From contig NZ_JADEVO010000004.1 of NCBI RefSeq assembly GCF_017114825.1, positions 1 to 64,000 of the forward strand: a DNA stretch of 64,000 bases, in the 5' to 3' direction. Within the stretch, counting starts at the first letter, position 1. Each line of letters opens with the position of its first letter. A program made the translations under genes and the position numbers. The DNA is from Pseudomonas gregormendelii (GTDB lineage: Bacteria; Pseudomonadota; Gammaproteobacteria; Pseudomonadales; Pseudomonadaceae). Below the pieces are notes generated by a model. It was not told the DNA's origin. It saw only the letters and a list, made by a program, of their open reading frames with translations, and ran no database searches. Shown here one piece after another: positions 37,417 through 46,982 of the stretch.

Positions 37417-37857
37417 ATGAAAACCGCCCTTCCCCGTAAACAAAAAGGTGCCGTGGCGATTGAGTTCGCGCTGGTGTTCGTGATCTTTTTCGCGGTGCTG
37501 TATGGCCTGCTAAGTTACAGCCTGCCGTTATTGCTGATGCAATCGTTCAACGAGTCGACCGCCGAAGCGGTACGGCGAAGCGTGGCCGTGGACCCGACCA
37601 CCGCCAACTACAAGCAGACCGTCGAGACACTGGCGACCAGCGTCCTGACGCAACGCCTGTCGTGGATCCCGCCGGCCTTGAATTTCAGTGTCGCCAGCGA
37701 CGCGAAGGCGGAGTACGCCGGCGGAGTGCTGACGGTGCGCATCGACTATCCCAGCAGCAAATTGAACAGCGTGCTGCCTTCGCTGGTGCTGCCCGGGATC
37801 GGACCGGTACCCAGCCTGCCGACCACGCTCAGCGCACAATCGAGCCTGCAGTTTTGA
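37417..37857 (+). CDS. TadE-like pseudopilin
   Basis: The protein has 146 aa, starting at the ATG at 37417. The prepilin-like N-terminus KQKGAVAIEFALVFVIFFAV has the cleavage Gly and the +5 Glu of the TadE/TadF class. The rest is a periplasmic domain. TadE-type pseudopilins act in initiation of Flp pilus assembly. It is divergent from fppA (75 bp) and directly followed by pprA. Confidence 0.88.
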   Translation: MKTALPRKQKGAVAIEFALVFVIFFAVLYGLLSYSLPLLLMQSFNESTAEAVRRSVAVDPTTANYKQTVETLATSVLTQRLSWIPPALNFSVASDAKAEYAGGVLTVRIDYPSSKLNSVLPSLVLPGIGPVPSLPTTLSAQSSLQF

Positions 37858-40595
37858 GTTCCGGCGATACGTTGCTCGGGCGTCTGCTGCAACGGCAACC
37901 GGCGAAAGCCCTCATCACCGGGCACGCCATGAGCGCGCCCGGAGTCGGTTTACACATCCAGCTGGATGCCGCGGCTCGAGTGATGCACCTGGCGGGACCG
38001 CTCAGGCACGCACTCGCCCGTCAGGCCGTGAGCGCCCAGCCGGTACCACTGCGCGACTACCTGATGCCCCACAGTTGCCTGTCCATCGAAGGTTCGCCTG
38101 GGGATTGGATTGGGCACAGCCTGGACCTGGACTTTCAAGGCCTGGGCGATCAGCCCGTGCACCTGCGCGGCTGGGTGCAGCCTCAAGCCGAAGGCTGGTT
38201 ATTGCAGCTGCTGGACATCGGTGACCTGTTGCTCGAACGCCGTCAGGCACGCAGCCGCGAGCAGTGTCAGCTGCTCACAACCCAGATCAGCGAGCAACTG
38301 CGCCTGTGCAGTCTGCCGCGCTTGCCCCAGGTGCTGACCGACCAGCTGCAACTTCTCGCCCAACGTTTGCACATCCCTTGCATTGCCGTGGCGCTGCTCG
38401 ACGAGCAGGCACAGGGCTGGCAAGTGCATCAGCATGCCAGGGCCTTCGACGCGCCGCAGTTATGGCACCTGGGGCAACGCCTGGGCACTGGCCTCGACAC
38501 CTTGAACAGCGGCGCCCCCCAGCCGTTGATCAGCGGCGAGCATCCGCGCCTGCAGGATATTTTCGGCCATGCCGAAGGCTTCGTCGTGCCTTACCAGGAC
38601 GCCCAGGGTGTCGCGGCCTGGTTGTTGTGCGGTTTTTACCCCGTGCAACAGCGCGCGCCCGACTTGAGCCATCGCGACTGGTTACAGCTGATGGCCGCGC
38701 TGGCAGCGCCCCTGCTGGAGCGTTTGCGCGAGCAGCGCCACCATCTGCACCTGGAGCGCCTGGAAGCCCTGCAAACCTTGCTGGGCACCGGCTGGTGGGA
38801 GCTTTTCGGTGATCGCCACGAGCTGCAACTGGCCCCATCGCTTGCCAGCGACCTGGGCCTGGACCGGGGGTTTTTACCGGTGCGCGACTGGCTCGAACGG
38901 GTACACCCCGCCGATCGCGAAGAACTCAATGCCCGCCTGCTCGACCTGCAGGACAACAGTGCACCCCTGCTGCTGTGCATCCGCGTGCTGCAGGCCGATG
39001 CCGCGCAATCGCCGACCTGGTATCGCCTGCAAGGCCAGGCCATCGGCGCGGGGACACAGCGGCGAATCATCGGTTTCATGCTCGACATCAGCGACATCAA
39101 AAACCAGCAGCAGCACGCGGCAACGGCGCATGCGCGGCTGGACAACCTGATCGCCAGTTCACCGGCGGTGATCTATGTTCAGCGCTACGTCGAGGGCGCG
39201 CTGCTGCCGACGTTTTTCAGTGACAGCCTGCTGCCGTTACTGGGCTTCTCCCTCGCCGACTGCAGCCCCGCGATGCTGGTCGAGCGAGTGCACCCGGATG
39301 ACCGCGACCAGTACTTTGAACGCACCCGACAGTTGCTGCGCCAGGGTTCGGTGCAGGCGCGTTACCGGATGCGCGACAGTCTTGGCGATTACCACTGGCT
39401 GCTCGATGAAGCCCGCCTGCTGCGCGACGATCTCGGCCTGCCGGTGGAGGCCGTGGGCCTGTGGCTGGATGTCACTGAAGCCACCCAGGCTGCCGAGCAG
39501 GTTCGACAAAGCGAGGAACGCTATCGCCTCCTGGTGGAAGACTCCCCGGCGATGATCTGCCGTTACCTGCCCGACCTCACGCTGACCTTCGGCAATCGTC
39601 CCCTGGCGGCCTATCTGGAATGCGAGCCGCAAGCGTTACCCGGTGTGAACCTCGGCAGCTGGATGTCGCCGGAACAGCGCGAGGCGTTTGTATCGCGCCT
39701 GGGCCAACTGACCCCCGAGTTTGCGGTGAGTACCGCGGAAATCAATCTGCAACTGCCGGGACGCGAGCATGCGTGGTGGGTCTGGTCGGATCGCGGGGTG
39801 TTCGATGATCAGGGGCGCCTTCTTGAAATCCAGGCCGTGGGCCGCGACAACACCGAGGTGCGGCGCGCCCAGCAGCAACTCACCCAGAGCGCAAAAATGG
39901 CCACATTGGGCGAGATGGCCACGGGCCTGGCCCATGAAATCAATCAGCCGCTGAATGTGATGCGCATGGCCGTCGTCAATGTACTCAAGCGCCTGGGCAA
40001 TGGCGACGTGCAGGTCGATTACCTGACCGAAAAGCTCAAGCGCATCGACGCTCAGGTCCAGCGCGCAGCGCGGGTGGTGGACCACATGCGCGTGTTCGGT
40101 CGCCGCTCCGAGATCGAGCAGCAGCCATTCAATCCGTTACATGCCATTGAAGGAACCCTCGCGTTGCTGGCCGAAGGCATGCGCGGCAAGGGGCTGGAGC
40201 TGCGAATAGGCGAGGCCGGCTTCGAGGTGCAGGTGCGCGGTCATGTCGATCAGCTCGAACAGGTGCTGATCAACCTGATGGTCAATGCCCGGGATGCCCT
40301 GCTGGCCAAGCGCGAGGATGATCACCCGTTCCAGCCGTGGATCGCGCTGGACGCCGAGCGCGATGCGCAACACGTGCGCCTGTGGGTCGAGGACAATGGT
40401 GGCGGTATCGATCCGCGGCTGATGGAGCGGATCTTCGAACCCTTTTTCACCACCAAGCCGGTGTGTGTCGGCACTGGCCTTGGGTTGTCTGTGAGTTACG
40501 GCATTGTCGAGAACATGGGCGGACGGCTCAGTGTAAGCAATGCGGCACACGGCGCACGCTTTTGCATCGAGTTGCCGATATTGCCCCAGTCTTAA
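37854..40595 (+). CDS. pprA: PprA-type sensor histidine kinase
   Basis: It is about 913 aa if started at the TTG overlapping the TadE-like stop (TTGA). The first ATG is at 37929 (888 aa); neither has a strong RBS. Domains: an N-terminal region to about 140, a GAF-like segment (about 165-300), several PAS domains (about 310-650), a HisKA H-box (MATGLAHEINQPLNVM) and HATPase (NLMVNARDAL, EDNGGGIDP, GTGLGLSVSYGI). No N-terminal TM is obvious, so it may sense a cytosolic cue. It is the likely PprB partner. The stop overlaps the convergent tadG by 4 bp. Confidence 0.85.
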   Translation: MSSGDTLLGRLLQRQPAKALITGHAMSAPGVGLHIQLDAAARVMHLAGPLRHALARQAVSAQPVPLRDYLMPHSCLSIEGSPGDWIGHSLDLDFQGLGDQPVHLRGWVQPQAEGWLLQLLDIGDLLLERRQARSREQCQLLTTQISEQLRLCSLPRLPQVLTDQLQLLAQRLHIPCIAVALLDEQAQGWQVHQHARAFDAPQLWHLGQRLGTGLDTLNSGAPQPLISGEHPRLQDIFGHAEGFVVPYQDAQGVAAWLLCGFYPVQQRAPDLSHRDWLQLMAALAAPLLERLREQRHHLHLERLEALQTLLGTGWWELFGDRHELQLAPSLASDLGLDRGFLPVRDWLERVHPADREELNARLLDLQDNSAPLLLCIRVLQADAAQSPTWYRLQGQAIGAGTQRRIIGFMLDISDIKNQQQHAATAHARLDNLIASSPAVIYVQRYVEGALLPTFFSDSLLPLLGFSLADCSPAMLVERVHPDDRDQYFERTRQLLRQGSVQARYRMRDSLGDYHWLLDEARLLRDDLGLPVEAVGLWLDVTEATQAAEQVRQSEERYRLLVEDSPAMICRYLPDLTLTFGNRPLAAYLECEPQALPGVNLGSWMSPEQREAFVSRLGQLTPEFAVSTAEINLQLPGREHAWWVWSDRGVFDDQGRLLEIQAVGRDNTEVRRAQQQLTQSAKMATLGEMATGLAHEINQPLNVMRMAVVNVLKRLGNGDVQVDYLTEKLKRIDAQVQRAARVVDHMRVFGRRSEIEQQPFNPLHAIEGTLALLAEGMRGKGLELRIGEAGFEVQVRGHVDQLEQVLINLMVNARDALLAKREDDHPFQPWIALDAERDAQHVRLWVEDNGGGIDPRLMERIFEPFFTTKPVCVGTGLGLSVSYGIVENMGGRLSVSNAAHGARFCIELPILPQS

Positions 40596-42583
40596 ATCAC
40601 CAGCCCGGCGCGACCCGGGGGCTTGCAACTGAGGTTGGCGCCGACGTCGACTTTGTTCAGGGTGATGCCGAGGGCGGCGAGCAGGTTGTCGAGGATGGGG
40701 TCGAGGACTTTGCTGAGCAGGCCATCAATGACCACGCCCAGCGTGTTGTTAACTGCGTCCAGCGCCCCCTTCACAGTGGTCAGTAAATCACCCAGTACAT
40801 TTGGAGCCACAGGTTTGTAGGCCTGCACCTGAACACCCGCCAGGGTGGTTTTCAAGCTGTCGACAATGCCCTGCGTACCCAGGCTGTAAAACAACGGAGG
40901 TTGTTTGATCTCTGGAGGCTGGTTGTAAATGTGCGTGCTCTGGGTGCTGGCGACGGGCGAATCGACCTTGACCCCAAGGCCGCCGCCGTAAAACGGCTTG
41001 CGTGTCGACAGATCGCAGGTTTCTGGCCCCAAGCCCAGCAAGGGAATCTTGCAAGTGATGGCGCCAACGTCGATCAAGGGCAACGGCTGCACCGTTACAT
41101 CTGCCGAAGACGAGAATGCGTTGGTCGTGTCGATTTTGCCGACCTTCAGTTTCACCAGGGCCGTATTGGTCTGGGTCGTCAGCGTTTTGGTGGCATCACT
41201 GGCGCATGTGTAGTCGGTCACATGGCTGTTGGCACTGCCGACTTCCAGGGCGATATCAATTCTGGAGGTGGGCAGGATGAGCAAGTTCGTACGCTGGCAG
41301 GTGCCGCCCAGAACACAGAAGACTGACTGGAGCGCTCCGCCGAGGTTGAGGTGCAACACGTTGTTCAGGGCGTCGGTCACGCCTGAGATCAATGACGTAT
41401 TCAAGATGGCAGCGGGCAGACCGGCCACTCCCGTCAACAACGGCGGTAGATTCAGCGACAACACGGTGCGCACTTGCGCCGTGCGCACGAAAATACGGTC
41501 GGGCCCCATCGGGTTGGCTTTGGCCAGTGCCGGATTACCCACCGCCGACAGCTGCGGCGGCTCGATCACCTTGACCCGTACCGAGCCATTGACCAATGCA
41601 GGAATATTCAGTGGAAGGTCGACCACGATGCCGTTCTGGCTGTTGGCCAGCTGCACAAAGGCTTCCACCAGCTGGAACACTTGCAGATGGGTATTGAGCG
41701 CCGACGAAGGCGTGCCGGTCTGCAACTGCAGCAGTTGCCCTAATGCAAGCTCGGTGCTGCCGGCTACCACCTTGAGATCGGTCAGGCCACTGACTGCCAC
41801 GTTAGCCGTTGTGCCGCCGGCCTGGAGCACGGTGATTGCGGTGTCCAGCAACTGGGTCAGCTTGATTTTCTTGTTGAGCAATTCGGTGTAGTTGCCGGCA
41901 CTGACGTTGACGTCCAGGGCCAGTTGATTCAGGTAGCTCAGCAGATTGATGTTGGTATCGACCAGGCCTTGCCAGCCCACCGCGCTCAGATTAAGGCTGC
42001 CGCCGAGCATTTTCCCCAACAACAGGTTCAAGGCCGCCGACTTGCTGGAGTCGACCACCAGCGCTGTGCTGCCGATCGTCAACATGGCCAGGGGCGGCAG
42101 CACGGCCGGGGCACCGACTGCTGTCGCGGTGAGCCGGGTGTTGAGGCTGACCGGGCCGGGACTGAACAGTGCACCGACACCGGCGGCGATGCTGGTGGGG
42201 ACCACTCGGGTGGCGATCACGCGGATGGCTGCTTTTTTACTGGCATCCGGCGTAAAGCTGCGCAGCTTGTCGGCGCCGGTCTGCAAGACTCCGCAGGTGG
42301 TGGTCAGGGTAATGCCGTCTGCGACGGTCAGGCCGTTGCGGGTGGCGCTTTCAGTGGCGTACCTGGCCGCGGTGAGATTGGCCAGGCAATCGCCGTCGCG
42401 CGTCACGGCTTCAAGGGCCGCCACATCGGCGACTCGCTGCAGCTTGCGCTGCTCCAGGTAGAGCCTGCCACTGTCGAGCACCAGCAACATGAACATCATT
42501 GCCAGGCCGAGGGTAAGCGCGGCTACCAGACCGATCGCGCCACGTTGCCGGGCGGGACCGTGAAACTGCAAGCGGGGAGACAT
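40592..42583 (-). CDS. tadG: TadG-like pilus assembly protein
   Basis: The protein has 663 aa. The pseudopilin-like N-terminus QRGAIGLVAALTLGLAMMFMLLV carries the TadG signature and is followed by LDSGRLYLEQRKLQRVADVAALEAV. A large periplasmic region follows with several cysteines. It probably anchors or caps the Flp pilus. In P. aeruginosa tadG lies between the DUF3613 gene and pprB. Here it sits beyond pprA and points back at it, an altered order. Confidence 0.85.
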   Translation of the reverse strand: MSPRLQFHGPARQRGAIGLVAALTLGLAMMFMLLVLDSGRLYLEQRKLQRVADVAALEAVTRDGDCLANLTAARYATESATRNGLTVADGITLTTTCGVLQTGADKLRSFTPDASKKAAIRVIATRVVPTSIAAGVGALFSPGPVSLNTRLTATAVGAPAVLPPLAMLTIGSTALVVDSSKSAALNLLLGKMLGGSLNLSAVGWQGLVDTNINLLSYLNQLALDVNVSAGNYTELLNKKIKLTQLLDTAITVLQAGGTTANVAVSGLTDLKVVAGSTELALGQLLQLQTGTPSSALNTHLQVFQLVEAFVQLANSQNGIVVDLPLNIPALVNGSVRVKVIEPPQLSAVGNPALAKANPMGPDRIFVRTAQVRTVLSLNLPPLLTGVAGLPAAILNTSLISGVTDALNNVLHLNLGGALQSVFCVLGGTCQRTNLLILPTSRIDIALEVGSANSHVTDYTCASDATKTLTTQTNTALVKLKVGKIDTTNAFSSSADVTVQPLPLIDVGAITCKIPLLGLGPETCDLSTRKPFYGGGLGVKVDSPVASTQSTHIYNQPPEIKQPPLFYSLGTQGIVDSLKTTLAGVQVQAYKPVAPNVLGDLLTTVKGALDAVNNTLGVVIDGLLSKVLDPILDNLLAALGITLNKVDVGANLSCKPPGRAGLVI

Positions 42584-42679
42584 TGTGCACTCCTTTGCCG
42601 GCGTACTGCCGAGGGGTTACCTCCATGGGTATGGGAGAGTGTAGACAAGGGTTTTCAGAGCTGCACATGAGCTGTGTGC

Positions 42680-42780
42680 AGGAACTGTCGAGTGCAACGA
42701 GGCTGCCATCTTTTGGCTGTGTAATGTTCAAAAGCAAGATCAAAAGATCGCAGCCTCGTTGCACTCGACAGCGCCTACGG
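42680..42780. repeat. Inverted repeat with GAGTGCAACGAGGCTGC arm
   Basis: ACTGTCGAGTGCAACGAGGC and GCCTCGTTGCACTCGACAGC flank AAAAGATC cores. This is a variant arm of the GATCTTTTG-class REP; the same GAGTGCAACGAGGCTGC arm occurs again at about 50678. Confidence 0.8.
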
Positions 42781-42805
42781 TTGATTGCGGTGCTGCATCA
42801 AGTTT

Positions 42806-43363
42806 TTATCTAGGCGGGTAATTTGCCAATATCCGCGCCACCGTCTCGCGTATCGCGGTGCTGCGATCAGCCGGGTTCGGCGAGCGGGCGAGCATTTGTT
42901 CGTCGCTGCCGCGCCAAACCAGCTTGCCGTCCTTGCCATCGAGCAGGTCGATCTGGACCGTCGCGACCTTGTAGGTGATGTTGCGGGTTTCGTTGTACAT
43001 CGGCCCGCCCCAGTAACCATTCCATGGACCGCCCCAACCACCACCGTAGTTGGTGGTGACCTGCTGCTGGCGCTGCTCGACAATCAGGTAGGTCTGGACG
43101 CTCAGGTCACCCTTGATGCCAGCGGCAGCCGGGCGCAGGCCGCGCTGGTCGAGCTGTTCGGTTACCGCCTGGCGGATGCGCTGCTCGGTCAGATCGCTCT
43201 TGATTCGCGGGTCATCGGGGCGGTATTGCAGGGCCGGCTCTTTCCAGCTCCAGCTACGGTAAGCGGCGAAGTCACGACTGGCATCAAAGTCATGGTTGAC
43301 CTGGTCCGAGGCACAGGCGCCGAGCAGCGCGATCACGACCAGTAAAGCGAGACGGCGAAACAT
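42806..43363 (-). CDS. DUF4136 lipoprotein (copy 1)
   Basis: The precursor has 185 aa, starting at the ATG at 43363 with GGAG upstream; the longer upstream frame has no RBS. The signal peptide ends LLGAC (lipobox). DUF4136 is seen as FAAYRSWSWKEP and VDLLDGKDGKLVWRGSDEQML equivalents, ending VARILANYPPR. A Gly/Trp-rich insert GGGWGGPWNGYWGG interrupts the domain. It is probably anchored in the outer membrane; function unknown. Confidence 0.85.
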   Translation of the reverse strand: MFRRLALLVVIALLGACASDQVNHDFDASRDFAAYRSWSWKEPALQYRPDDPRIKSDLTEQRIRQAVTEQLDQRGLRPAAAGIKGDLSVQTYLIVEQRQQQVTTNYGGGWGGPWNGYWGGPMYNETRNITYKVATVQIDLLDGKDGKLVWRGSDEQMLARSPNPADRSTAIRETVARILANYPPR

Positions 43364-43416
43364 GATGATTCTCCGAGTGAGGCATGAACCTGCGTAATGC
43401 GTCTTATCTACTTTAG

Positions 43417-44022
43417 CTAACCGGGAGGATACGCCGACATGGCTTTTTCCACAGCCTCCCTGATCGCATCGGCCCTGGCGCTCTGCTTGCCCTGGTTGCT
43501 GGTTTCGGCACTGGCGCTCCACACCGGCTGGCCGCTTTGCGCATCGAACAGGTCGACCCGCACGACCACGACCTGCTCCTGATAGGTGCGCACGATCGGC
43601 ACTGTGTTGTACATGCCATAGCCGCTGCCGCAGCAGCGGTTATAACCGCCACCGCCATAGTAGTCATCCCGCACCTGACGCAAGCGGGTTTCCAGGCGCA
43701 GGTCAGCGCTGACGAACAGGTCGGCCGGGCGATTGTCGTGCAAGGGTCGCAAGCCGCGCTGGTCGAGGGCGTTGCTGACGGCTTCGGCCACCTGCGCCGA
43801 ATCCGCCCAGGCAGTCCCCGGCGGCAATTGACCGTTCAACCAGGCCCAACTGCGATACCGGCCGTAGTCGCGCGCAGGTGCCGGATAGGCGCTGCGGTCG
43901 AAGGTAGTGGCGGCTTGAGGTGGCGCGGGCGGCAACGGCCTGGAGGTCGCGACATAAGGGTTGCTGCCCTGGCAGGCCGCCAACCCCAGGCAGATGATCA
44001 GTAAACCCGAACGACTTTTCAT
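43417..44022 (-). CDS. DUF4136 lipoprotein (copy 2)
   Basis: The precursor has 201 aa with lipobox GLAAC (C near residue 17). The DUF4136 core mirrors copy 1: [40 protein letters not shown] and AMSAYPPG. The insert here is [16 protein letters not shown], with a cysteine pair. The two genes are in tandem (53 bp apart), an evident old duplication. Confidence 0.85.
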   Translation of the reverse strand: MKSRSGLLIICLGLAACQGSNPYVATSRPLPPAPPQAATTFDRSAYPAPARDYGRYRSWAWLNGQLPPGTAWADSAQVAEAVSNALDQRGLRPLHDNRPADLFVSADLRLETRLRQVRDDYYGGGGYNRCCGSGYGMYNTVPIVRTYQEQVVVVRVDLFDAQSGQPVWSASAETSNQGKQSARADAIREAVEKAMSAYPPG

Positions 44023-44034
44023 TTCATGCTCCGA

Positions 44035-44784
44035 TCAGATCGGCCGACAGATCCAGTGCAAGTAGCGCCCAAGCCCGGCAAAGCTTGGGTGACGGCGGTG
44101 CGCGAGTTCCATTTCAAGCAGGTCCACCAGTTCCGCGCGGGCCTGGAATTCCACCGGCATGTAGTCGTGGAAAACCCGTACCCCGCTTTGGGTTTCGACC
44201 CGCCACAGGCCCTCAAGTTGCGCCGCAAGTTCACGCGGGTCCAGGGGCTGTTGTGGCGTCAGGCTCTGTTTTTCCCCCGCCATGTCGTTTTTGCGCATCT
44301 TGCGAAAGTGGCCTTTGAGCAGGTTGCGGTAGATCAGCGCATCGCGGTTGTAGAACGCCAGGGACAACCAGCCGTCCTGCCGGGTCAGTTGATGCAAGAC
44401 CGGCAATATCGCGTGGGGCTCGGCCAACCATTCCAGCACTGCGTGACACAGCACCAGGTCGTAGGGTTCGGTAAGCTGGCCGAGCAGATCCTGCCAGGGT
44501 GCCTGGATAAACGTCGCGTGTTGCCCGGCCTCGGCGAAGCGCTGGCGAGCACCTTCAAGCATCGGTTCGGCAGGTTCGGCGAGCGTGACGTCATGCCCGC
44601 GCTGGGCCAGCCATAACGACATGTGGCCCAGGCCCGCGCCGATATCCAGAACGCGCAACGGCCGGTCCGGCAGGGTTTCGGCCAGGTCGGCCTGGAGAAC
44701 GGCCAGACGAATGGCGCCCTTGGCCCCACCGTAGATTTTTTCGGCGAAGCGCGTCGCCAGCTGATCGAAATGACGGTCACTCAT
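44035..44784 (-). CDS. cmoM: CmoM, tRNA cmo5U34 carboxyl methyltransferase (SmtA-like)
   Basis: This 249-aa class I SAM methyltransferase has motif I VLDIGAGLGHMS (44-55), motif II LAEPAEPML, and the family block HDYMP. The N-terminus FDQLATRFAEKIYGGAKGAIRL is typical of SmtA/CmoM, which methylates cmo5U to mcmo5U at tRNA position 34. It overlaps the mazG-like gene by 1 bp. Confidence 0.85.
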   Translation of the reverse strand: MSDRHFDQLATRFAEKIYGGAKGAIRLAVLQADLAETLPDRPLRVLDIGAGLGHMSLWLAQRGHDVTLAEPAEPMLEGARQRFAEAGQHATFIQAPWQDLLGQLTEPYDLVLCHAVLEWLAEPHAILPVLHQLTRQDGWLSLAFYNRDALIYRNLLKGHFRKMRKNDMAGEKQSLTPQQPLDPRELAAQLEGLWRVETQSGVRVFHDYMPVEFQARAELVDLLEMELAHRRHPSFAGLGRYLHWICRPI

Positions 44785-45086
44785 CAGCTGAACCGCCGTT
44801 CGCTGTCCGCCAGCTTGCTGCGTACCACTTCATTCATGTCCAACCCCAACTCGCTGCACAACAGCAGCAGATAAAGCACAATGTCGCCAACTTCCTGACC
44901 GGCATGGGCGAGTTTCTCGGCCGGCAGCTGGCGCGACTGGTCTTCGGTCAGCCACTGGAAGATCTCCACCAGCTCGGACATTTCCACGCTGGCAGCCATG
45001 GCCAGGTTTTTGGGGCTGTGAAATTGTCGCCAGTCATTGCGATCGCGGATGGCGTGCAGGCGTTCGGTCAGTTCAACAAGGTTCAT
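44784..45086 (-). CDS. MazG-like nucleotide pyrophosphohydrolase
   Basis: This 100-aa all-alpha NTP-PPase has metal ligands in EMSELVEIFQW (ExxE) and EVGDIVLYLLL (ExxD). It is the short single-domain type (RS21-C6/iMazG) that trims non-canonical dNTPs. A longer upstream frame crosses a REP and is not used. It is co-transcribed with cmoM. Confidence 0.85.
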   Translation of the reverse strand: MNLVELTERLHAIRDRNDWRQFHSPKNLAMAASVEMSELVEIFQWLTEDQSRQLPAEKLAHAGQEVGDIVLYLLLLCSELGLDMNEVVRSKLADSERRFS

Positions 45087-45188
45087 CGGGCTCTCCTGAA
45101 GACGTATAGCTTCAAGGGGTTGGCCCAGGACTGCAAGCGTATCGATGGAGTGTCGAACTTTGCCCCATAATCCACAGTCGATGCCCTG

Positions 45189-45279
45189 TGCAGGAGCTGC
45201 CGCAGGCTGCGATCTTTTGGCATAGTCATTAGCGCCAAAGATCAAGATCAAACGATCGCAGCCTGCGGCAGCTCCTACG
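45189..45279. repeat. REP-type inverted repeat (GATCTTTTG class)
   Basis: TGCAGGAGCTGCCGCAGGCT and its inverted copy (GATCGCAGCCTGCGGCAGCT) form a long hairpin between the divergent mazG-like gene and the small membrane-protein gene. Confidence 0.85.
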
Positions 45280-45310
45280 GGGCTCATCATTCTCTCAGGA
45301 CGAACTACAC

Positions 45311-45604
45311 ATGCAGGTAGAAAGCTTTTTCGAATGGCTCGGGCAGGCACTCGGCTCAGTCATCCGTTTTATCGTCGACGGCCTCAGCGGCCTGTTCAAT
45401 CTGTTGAGCCATGCCGGCGCCAACTTCGTCGAGGGGCTGTCCCGGGCGCTGGGGATGGACACTTCGATCATCAGCATCATCGCGCTGGTCCTGGGCCTGA
45501 TGCTCTTGTGGTCGGCCATTCGGGCGTTCATGAATGCGTCGATCATCATGGGGATCATCTGGCTGCTGCTCGGGTTGTGGCTGTTGAGCTGGATCATCCA
45601 CTGA
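45311..45604 (+). CDS. Small membrane protein (97 aa)
   Basis: An N-terminal amphipathic stretch (SFFEWLGQALGSVIRFIVDGL) precedes two TM segments: TSIISIIALVLGLMLLWSAI and IIMGIIWLLLGLWLLSWII. I recall similar proteins in Pseudomonas genomes but know no function. The MATE gene follows after 28 bp on the same strand, so they may be co-transcribed. Confidence 0.7.
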   Translation: MQVESFFEWLGQALGSVIRFIVDGLSGLFNLLSHAGANFVEGLSRALGMDTSIISIIALVLGLMLLWSAIRAFMNASIIMGIIWLLLGLWLLSWIIH

Positions 45605-45632
45605 CACACAATGGCTCCCCCAAGGAGCCTGC

Positions 45633-46982
45633 ATGTCCAACCTGAGCAACGACTGGCGCGACCGCCTGACCCATCGCCGGGTCTGGGCGCTTGCCGCGCC
45701 CATGATTCTGTCCAATATCTCGGTACCGCTGGTGGCGCTGGTCGACAGCACCGTCATCGGTCACCTGCCCCATGCCCATCAACTCGGCGCCGTGGCCGTG
45801 GGCGCCAGCCTTTACACCTTCCTGGCGTGGGGCATGGGCTTCCTGCGCATGGGCACCACCGGTTTCGCCGCGCAGGCGGCCGGCCGAGGCGATGGCGCGG
45901 CGTTGCGGCAGATCCTGTTGCAGGGCTTGTTGCTGGCCCTGGGGCTGGCGATTGTCCTGGGCGCAGCAGGCGTACCCCTGAGCGGAGTCGCGCTGCACTT
46001 TATGCAGCCTTCGGCGGAGCTGGACCAACTGACCCGCGAATTCTTTCACACCCGACTATTCGGCCTGCCGGCAGCCCTGGCCAGTTATGCACTGGTTGGC
46101 TGGTTCCTCGGCACGCAGAACGCTCGGGCACCCCTGGCGATACTGCTGAGCACCAACCTGGTCAACATTGCCTTGAACCTGTGGTTCGTTCTGGGCCTGG
46201 AATGGGGGGTGACAGGGGCCGCCCGGGCCTCAGTCATCGCTGAATGGACCGGAGCAATCATCGGCCTGCTGATGACCCGCAAGGCCCTGCGCGCCTACCC
46301 CGGGCACATCGCCTGGGCGGCGCTGGCCATCTGGCAGAGCTGGCGACCCTTGCTGGCGGTCAATCGCGACATCTTCATTCGCAGCCTGGCGCTGCAGTCG
46401 ATTTTTTTCCTGATCACCGTGCAAGGTGCGCGGCTGGGCGACGCCACTGTCGCCGCCAATGCGCTGCTGCTCAACGGCCTGTTGCTGACGGCTCATGCAC
46501 TGGATGGCCTGGCCCACGCTGTGGAAGCGTTGTGCGGCCATGCCATTGGCGCCCGTGACCGGCAGGCGTTGCGCCGCTCCCTGGTGGTGGCCTGCGGCTG
46601 GTCGCTGCTGGCGAGCCTGGGTTTTGCCGTGCTGTTCCTGTTTGGCGGGCAACTGTTCATCGAGATGCAGACCGATATCCAGAGTGTGCGCGACACTGCG
46701 TTCATCTACCTGCCCTACCTGGCCGCGCTGCCATTGATTGCCGTGTGGAGCTACCTGCTCGATGGCCTGTTCATCGGCGCTACGCGCGCCCGGGAAATGC
46801 GCAATGGCATGTTGTTGACGGTGGCCCTGCTGCTGCCCTTCGCCTGGGCGCTGCAAGGGTTGGGCAACCACGGTCTATGGCTGACCTTCCTGCTGTTCAT
46901 GTTGCTGCGCAGCCTGACACTTGGCGCGTTTGCCTGGTATCTGCAACGCAACGACGGCTGGTTTGCCGGCAAAGCTCACTGA
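45633..46982 (+). CDS. MATE-family efflux transporter (DinF-like)
   Basis: The protein has 449 aa with 12 TM segments in two 6-helix bundles. The first helix reads RVWALAAPMILSNISVPLVALVDSTVIGHL, the DinF-subgroup signature with the TM1 aspartate. It is likely an H+- or Na+-coupled exporter of cationic compounds in the inner membrane. It overlaps the convergent esterase gene by 7 bp. Confidence 0.88.
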   Translation: MSNLSNDWRDRLTHRRVWALAAPMILSNISVPLVALVDSTVIGHLPHAHQLGAVAVGASLYTFLAWGMGFLRMGTTGFAAQAAGRGDGAALRQILLQGLLLALGLAIVLGAAGVPLSGVALHFMQPSAELDQLTREFFHTRLFGLPAALASYALVGWFLGTQNARAPLAILLSTNLVNIALNLWFVLGLEWGVTGAARASVIAEWTGAIIGLLMTRKALRAYPGHIAWAALAIWQSWRPLLAVNRDIFIRSLALQSIFFLITVQGARLGDATVAANALLLNGLLLTAHALDGLAHAVEALCGHAIGARDRQALRRSLVVACGWSLLASLGFAVLFLFGGQLFIEMQTDIQSVRDTAFIYLPYLAALPLIAVWSYLLDGLFIGATRAREMRNGMLLTVALLLPFAWALQGLGNHGLWLTFLLFMLLRSLTLGAFAWYLQRNDGWFAGKAH

